This document shows, piece by piece, positions 60,860 to 64,000 of a DNA stretch of 64,000 nt. Under the pieces are notes generated by a model that worked only from the letters and a program-made list of their open reading frames with translations, had not been told where the DNA came from and did not search any database. The DNA comes from an uncultured Victivallales bacterium (lineage in GTDB: Bacteria > Verrucomicrobiota > Lentisphaeria > Victivallales > UBA1829), in the NCBI GenBank assembly GCA_934644965.1, contig CAKUDG010000004.1:62001-126000 (forward strand). Direction: 5' to 3'. Each line of letters begins with the position of its first letter. Position 1 is the first letter of the stretch. The position numbers were made by a program, and so were the translations under genes.

Positions 60860-61777
60860 CTATTTCCCTTTACCGAGACCGCAGAAAGCCGAGACCTGTT
60901 CGGCGATCTGCCTTGTGGGAGCGCAGACCGTGAGCTCATGGAGGGCGAAAGCGCGCTTTGAAGAAAAATCCAGATCATAGATGGAAGGGGAAATTTCCAG
61001 GGAAAGAACGTCTGTCCCGTCCGGCATGCACATGTAGAATCCGAGATTTTTCAGGGCGGGCAGACATCCCGCGATATCCCAGAGTTTTGCCCCCATCACC
61101 GATGCTCCGTGCCGCCCCGTTGCCAGCAGAATTCCCGAATACACACTTGAACAGAGCGAATGCACCGTGTTGGCACAGCGGATTCCCCCCTGGCGGACAA
61201 GGCGCTGGGAAAGATTGATGATGCTCGAATCGTCGAAACGGAGCTCCGGCCTGGCAAGGGGCTTCAGGAGACGGAGGAACTTTTCTGAAGCTTCAGAAAC
61301 GAATCCTTCTGGCGCAGATGCTCCGGCGGACGATGCCCCGGTCCCTGATGCCGCATCCCGTGCATAGAGGACTGTTCCGGAATCGGAAAGAAGCATTTCT
61401 CCGGTGCTCGGGACGTAAACCGCGCCTTCCCGCAGTTTTCCTCCTTGCGAGAATGCGACGGAGGTCCCCCACATGGGGATTTTGTTGGCGAAGAGCACGG
61501 TTCCGTCGATGGGGTCGACGATCCATGAGCTTCCTCGCAGCGCATCCCTGAGATACGTTTCCGATTTGGAACTGCTCGTTTCCTCCCCGATCAGACGGAT
61601 TCCGGATGCTTCGTCTTCCAGACGGGCCGTCAGGAAATTCTCAACGGCCTTGTCAGCCGCGGTGACGGGTGTTCTGTCTTCTTTGATGGCGGTTCCGGGA
61701 TTGTCGATATAGTCCATGGCAATGCGTCCCGCCTCCAGCAGGAGGGGGACGATGTCTTTCACAATCCACTGCTTCAT
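60860..61777 (-). CDS. Inositol-monophosphatase-family phosphatase
   Basis: Metal-dependent phosphatase of the IMPase/CysQ family. Metal-binding blocks are DRTPVTAADKAVE, LIGEETSSS, WIVDPIDGTVLFANKIPMWGTSVAF (motif D-P-x-D-G-T) and KLWDIAGCLPALKNLGF (motif W-D-x-A-x). Residues ~150-175 are an Ala/Ser/Gly-rich insertion (SGTGASSAGASAPEG). Substrate (inositol phosphate, PAP or fructose bisphosphate) cannot be fixed from sequence. It starts 6 bases after yjbQ, so the two form an operon. Confidence 0.87.
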   Translation of the reverse strand: MKQWIVKDIVPLLLEAGRIAMDYIDNPGTAIKEDRTPVTAADKAVENFLTARLEDEASGIRLIGEETSSSKSETYLRDALRGSSWIVDPIDGTVLFANKIPMWGTSVAFSQGGKLREGAVYVPSTGEMLLSDSGTVLYARDAASGTGASSAGASAPEGFVSEASEKFLRLLKPLARPELRFDDSSIINLSQRLVRQGGIRCANTVHSLCSSVYSGILLATGRHGASVMGAKLWDIAGCLPALKNLGFYMCMPDGTDVLSLEISPSIYDLDFSSKRAFALHELTVCAPTRQIAEQVSAFCGLGKGK

Positions 61778-61783
61778 AGGGAT

Positions 61784-62203
61784 TTATTCTCCGATGATCT
61801 TGATGAGGACGCGTTTTCTTCTGCATCCGTCGAATTCCCCGTAGAAGACCTGTTCCCAGGGGCCGAAGTCGAGTTTGCCGTTCGTGACGGCGATGACGGT
61901 TTCGCGGCCCATGATCTGACGTTTCAGATGCCCGTCCGCATTGTCTTCCCCTGTTCTGTTGTGGAGATAGGCGGAGACGGGTTCATGCGGAGCGAGTTTT
62001 TCCAGCCAGGCGGTGTAATCCTGGTGAAGCCCCTGTTCATTGTCGTTGATGAAGACGGATGCCGTGATGTGCATGGCGTTGCAGAGCAGGAGTCCTTCGC
62101 GGATGCCCGATTCCTCCAGTGCTCTGGTGAGTTCCGGAGTGATGTTGATGAATTCCACTTTGTTGCGGGTGTTGAAAACGAGTTCTTTTCTGTAGCTTTT
62201 CAC
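61784..62203 (-). CDS. yjbQ: YjbQ/UPF0047 family protein
   Basis: Small conserved cytoplasmic protein of 139 residues, described as a secondary thiamine-phosphate synthase-type enzyme because E. coli YjbQ can replace ThiE weakly. Its family blocks are complete: CNAMHITASVFINDNE, HLKRQIMGRETVIAVTNGKL and LDFGPWEQVFYGEFDG with the terminal KRVLIKIIGE. The start is GTG at 62203 with AAAGGA ten bases upstream. The physiological role is not established. Confidence 0.92.
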   Translation of the reverse strand: MKSYRKELVFNTRNKVEFINITPELTRALEESGIREGLLLCNAMHITASVFINDNEQGLHQDYTAWLEKLAPHEPVSAYLHNRTGEDNADGHLKRQIMGRETVIAVTNGKLDFGPWEQVFYGEFDGCRRKRVLIKIIGE

Positions 62204-62250
62204 AAGAGGCCGTCCTTTCCTGATCCTGTAAATCCTGAAAACATCCTGAA

Positions 62251-62274
62251 GCAGGCTGAAAATACAAAGCCTGC
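62251..62274. repeat. 7-bp inverted repeat upstream of yjbQ
   Basis: GCAGGCT (62251-62257) and AGCCTGC (62268-62274) around a 10-base loop. It lies in the region between divergent yjbQ and nrdR. Three near-copies of ATCCTGAAA (62223-62249) sit beside it. Confidence 0.5.
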
Positions 62275-62332
62275 GATACGGGAAATGTAACTGCGTTTAT
62301 GAAAAAGGCAATCCCTTTCTCCGTGAGGGAAC

Positions 62333-62360
62333 TTGATTTCCGTGAAAAAGAGGCTATCGT
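62333..62360 (+). promoter_or_regulatory. Possible nrdR promoter
   Basis: TTGATT (62333-62338), 16-base spacer, TATCGT (62355-62360), four of six matches each, about 60 bases before nrdR. Confidence 0.38.
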
Positions 62361-62419
62361 AACAGATTTCAAAACCATATCCGGATGAATGTGTGAAATA
62401 AATCGGAAAAACTGAACTT

Positions 62420-62878
62420 ATGCGTTGTCCTCGTTGTGCCTGCCCGGAAGACAAGGTGGTGGATTCCAGAGCCGCGAAAGAGGGTGCCGCGGTCAGACGC
62501 CGCCGGGAATGTCTTGCCTGCGGCCATCGTTTCACGACCCATGAGGAGATCATCCAGTCGGAACTCAAAGTCATCAAGCGTGACAATTCCAGAGAGGATT
62601 TCGACCGGGAAAAACTCCGCCGCGGTATCGAAAAGGCCTGCTGGAAAAGAGATATCAGGCCCGAACAGATCGATGCCGTCGTCGAAAAAGTGGCCCGTTC
62701 GCTTGAAAGCGAATTCGAGCGCGAGGTGCCGGCTTCGGAAGTCGGGAACCGCGCCATGGAGGAACTCCGCAGTCTGGATAAGGTCGCCTACGTCCGTTTC
62801 GCTTCGGTTTATAGAGATTTCAAGGATATTGATGAATTCATCGCCGAAATCCGCATGATGGGAAGGAAGAAGAACTGA
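62420..62878 (+). CDS. nrdR: NrdR, ribonucleotide reductase repressor
   Basis: Nucleotide-sensing repressor of ribonucleotide reductase genes. The zinc ribbon is MRCPRCACPEDKVVDSR...RRRECLACGHRFTTHE with its four cysteines, and an ATP-cone follows (VIKRDNSREDFDREKLRRGIEKAC...VGNRAMEELRSLDKVAYVRFASVYRDF). Length 152 is typical. No nrd genes are in the window, so its targets lie elsewhere. I see no NrdR box near it. Confidence 0.97.
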   Translation: MRCPRCACPEDKVVDSRAAKEGAAVRRRRECLACGHRFTTHEEIIQSELKVIKRDNSREDFDREKLRRGIEKACWKRDIRPEQIDAVVEKVARSLESEFEREVPASEVGNRAMEELRSLDKVAYVRFASVYRDFKDIDEFIAEIRMMGRKKN

Positions 62879-63231
62879 AAAATCACCGTTTTTTTCTCTT
62901 CTCCTCTCCGGCAGATGTTCCGCCGCTGAAAGGAGCCCGGATCCGAATTGTGGGACGGGAAGGGATTTCTGACGGACAGAACTCCGGAGAGAACTTGAAT
63001 TTGACTGAAAAGCAGCCTCTATTGCTCTTTTCCCCCATCCGGAAAAGCGCAGCTCCTGCGGGGAGCGGAACAGGGAAAAGAAAAAATCTCTCCGGACACA
63101 TTCCTGACCCGGAGCTGTTTTCAGCACTGTTTGCAGAGCTGTTCCCCAGCATTCGGATTTCCATGCTTTTCAGTCAAGAGGGATTTATTTGGATTTGAAA
63201 TAAAAAATTGGGAAACTGTTTTTTTCAGAAA
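62879..63231. other. Intergenic region before the CLC gene
   Basis: About 350 bases. A run of seven T soon after the nrdR stop (62889-62895) is not preceded by a strong stem. No gene-like frame on either strand is supported, and no convincing promoter was found for the CLC gene. Confidence 0.4.
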
Positions 63232-64000
63232 ATGAGCAGATTGATGTTTTATCATTTCCGAGAGCGCGTTTCCGCCTGGATTCAGAAGGCGGTGTATGCG
63301 CTTCGGATCGGGGCGGGGGAGAAGAATTATCTTCTTGTCCTGAGTGTGGCGGTCGGAGCGGTGGCGGGACTGGCTGCGGTGTGTTTGAAAAGTTTTGCTG
63401 ATTTCTGTCACCATCAGTCTCTGAGCCTGGTCGGGGGGGGGGATTGGATGGTCTGGATCGTGCCGGCTTTTCCGGCACTCGGGATTTTTTTCTGCATAGC
63501 CTTTGTGAAATACTGGATCCGTGGTTCTTATGACAAAAGTCTTGCCGGAGTCATCAGTGCGACTGCAAACGGGACGAGCGAGATTCCTGTCCAGAAGACC
63601 TATTCCCATATTCTCACCAGCGGATTTTCCGTAGGCATGGGCGTGTCCGCCGGGCTGGAGGCTCCGATTGCCCTGACCGGTTCGGCGATCGGGTCGAACA
63701 TAGCCAAGGCGCTGAAACTGGGTCGGGAAAGCCGGACGCTTCTTCTGGCCTGCGGAGGGGCGGGAGGTATTTCAGCCGTCTTCAACAGTCCTGTGGCGGG
63801 TGCGCTTTTTGCGTGTGAGATTCTGCTGCCGGAATTTTCGATTCCGGCGCTGGTGCCGCTTCTGATGGCTTCCGCATCTGCGGCGGTGGTTTCGGAAGTG
63901 CTCTACAGCAACCGGGCATTTGAAATGATTGTGAGTTCGTGGCACATGCAGAATCTGCCGTTTTACATTCTGCTTGGGGTGTTGGCGGGCCTGACTTCGG
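63232..64000 (+). CDS. CLC-family chloride channel/transporter (3' end cut by window)
   Basis: Anion channel or antiporter of the CLC family; 256 residues are visible before the window ends. Membrane segments start at ~33 (YLLVLSVAVGAVAGLAAV). The gating block reads GMGVSAGLEAPIALTG, where E. coli ClcA has G-x-S-x-G-R-E-G-P, so the gating glutamate (Glu148 equivalent) is kept. The next block, GGISAVFNSPVAGALFACEILLPEF, aligns with ClcA [22 protein letters not shown]: Glu202 is conserved but the proton-pathway Glu203 is Ile. No clear ribosome-binding site is seen; the ATG at 63244 is an alternative start. Confidence 0.88.
   Translation, partial: MSRLMFYHFRERVSAWIQKAVYALRIGAGEKNYLLVLSVAVGAVAGLAAVCLKSFADFCHHQSLSLVGGGDWMVWIVPAFPALGIFFCIAFVKYWIRGSYDKSLAGVISATANGTSEIPVQKTYSHILTSGFSVGMGVSAGLEAPIALTGSAIGSNIAKALKLGRESRTLLLACGGAGGISAVFNSPVAGALFACEILLPEFSIPALVPLLMASASAAVVSEVLYSNRAFEMIVSSWHMQNLPFYILLGVLAGLTS

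Overview
The window carries about 40 protein-coding genes and no rRNA, tRNA or CRISPR array that I can see. It comes from a diderm heterotrophic bacterium: there is an outer-membrane assembly protein (BamA), TolB, several exported proteins, and two intracellular glycoside-hydrolase-like enzymes. The long PPi-dependent phosphofructokinase, CdaA/CdaR, the unusual OPT-like membrane proteins and the LexA-like repressor together suggest a member of the PVC group, possibly Lentisphaerota/Victivallales. That placement is inference from remembered family distributions, not a search result.

Layout. 1-4.3 kb (+): a truncated RhlB-type DEAD-box helicase, then an overlapping set of SpoU methyltransferase, NAD kinase and stand-alone CoaB, then an acetyltransferase followed by short tandem repeats. 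4.7-10.8 kb (-): one apparent transcription unit from a strong promoter, HPr - trkA - trkH - tolB - folC. 11.1-18.5 kb (-): cysK - M16 peptidase - GH106-like hydrolase, with a clear cysK promoter next to the terminator of the upstream unit. 18.6-22.4 kb (-): a TM-helix-repeat membrane protein and a DinG/XPD-type helicase. 22.4-23.5 kb has no convincing gene but holds a promoter with an overlapping dyad.

23.5-35.7 kb (+) is the most unusual region. Six tightly packed genes encode two large OPT-like polytopic proteins, two MacB/LolD-type ATPases, one ordinary FtsX/MacB-type permease, and one 1578-residue permease whose exported N-terminal half looks like a PA domain plus a catalytically degenerate M28 peptidase. 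I propose they form one envelope machine of unknown substrate.

36.2-38.1 kb (-): an unrecognised TIM-barrel-like hydrolase. 38.6-43.4 kb (+): pfp, gatC, gatA and an exported cysteine-free thioredoxin-like protein. 44.1-50.0 kb (+): a core information-processing run, prs - rplY - pth - rpsF - ssb - rpsR - rplI - dnaB. 50.1-58.4 kb (+): bamA, gyrA (Ala at position 83 and a large acidic insertion), folP, cdaA, cdaR. 58.5-62.2 kb: a LexA-like repressor that appears unable to self-cleave (-), a GntR/LacI-type regulator (+), and an IMPase-yjbQ pair (-). 62.4-64 kb (+): nrdR and a CLC-family channel/transporter cut by the window end.

The genes are mostly housekeeping. Plausible functional links are c-di-AMP synthesis (cdaA/cdaR) with K+ uptake (trkA/trkH), and the folate genes folC and folP in separate operons.
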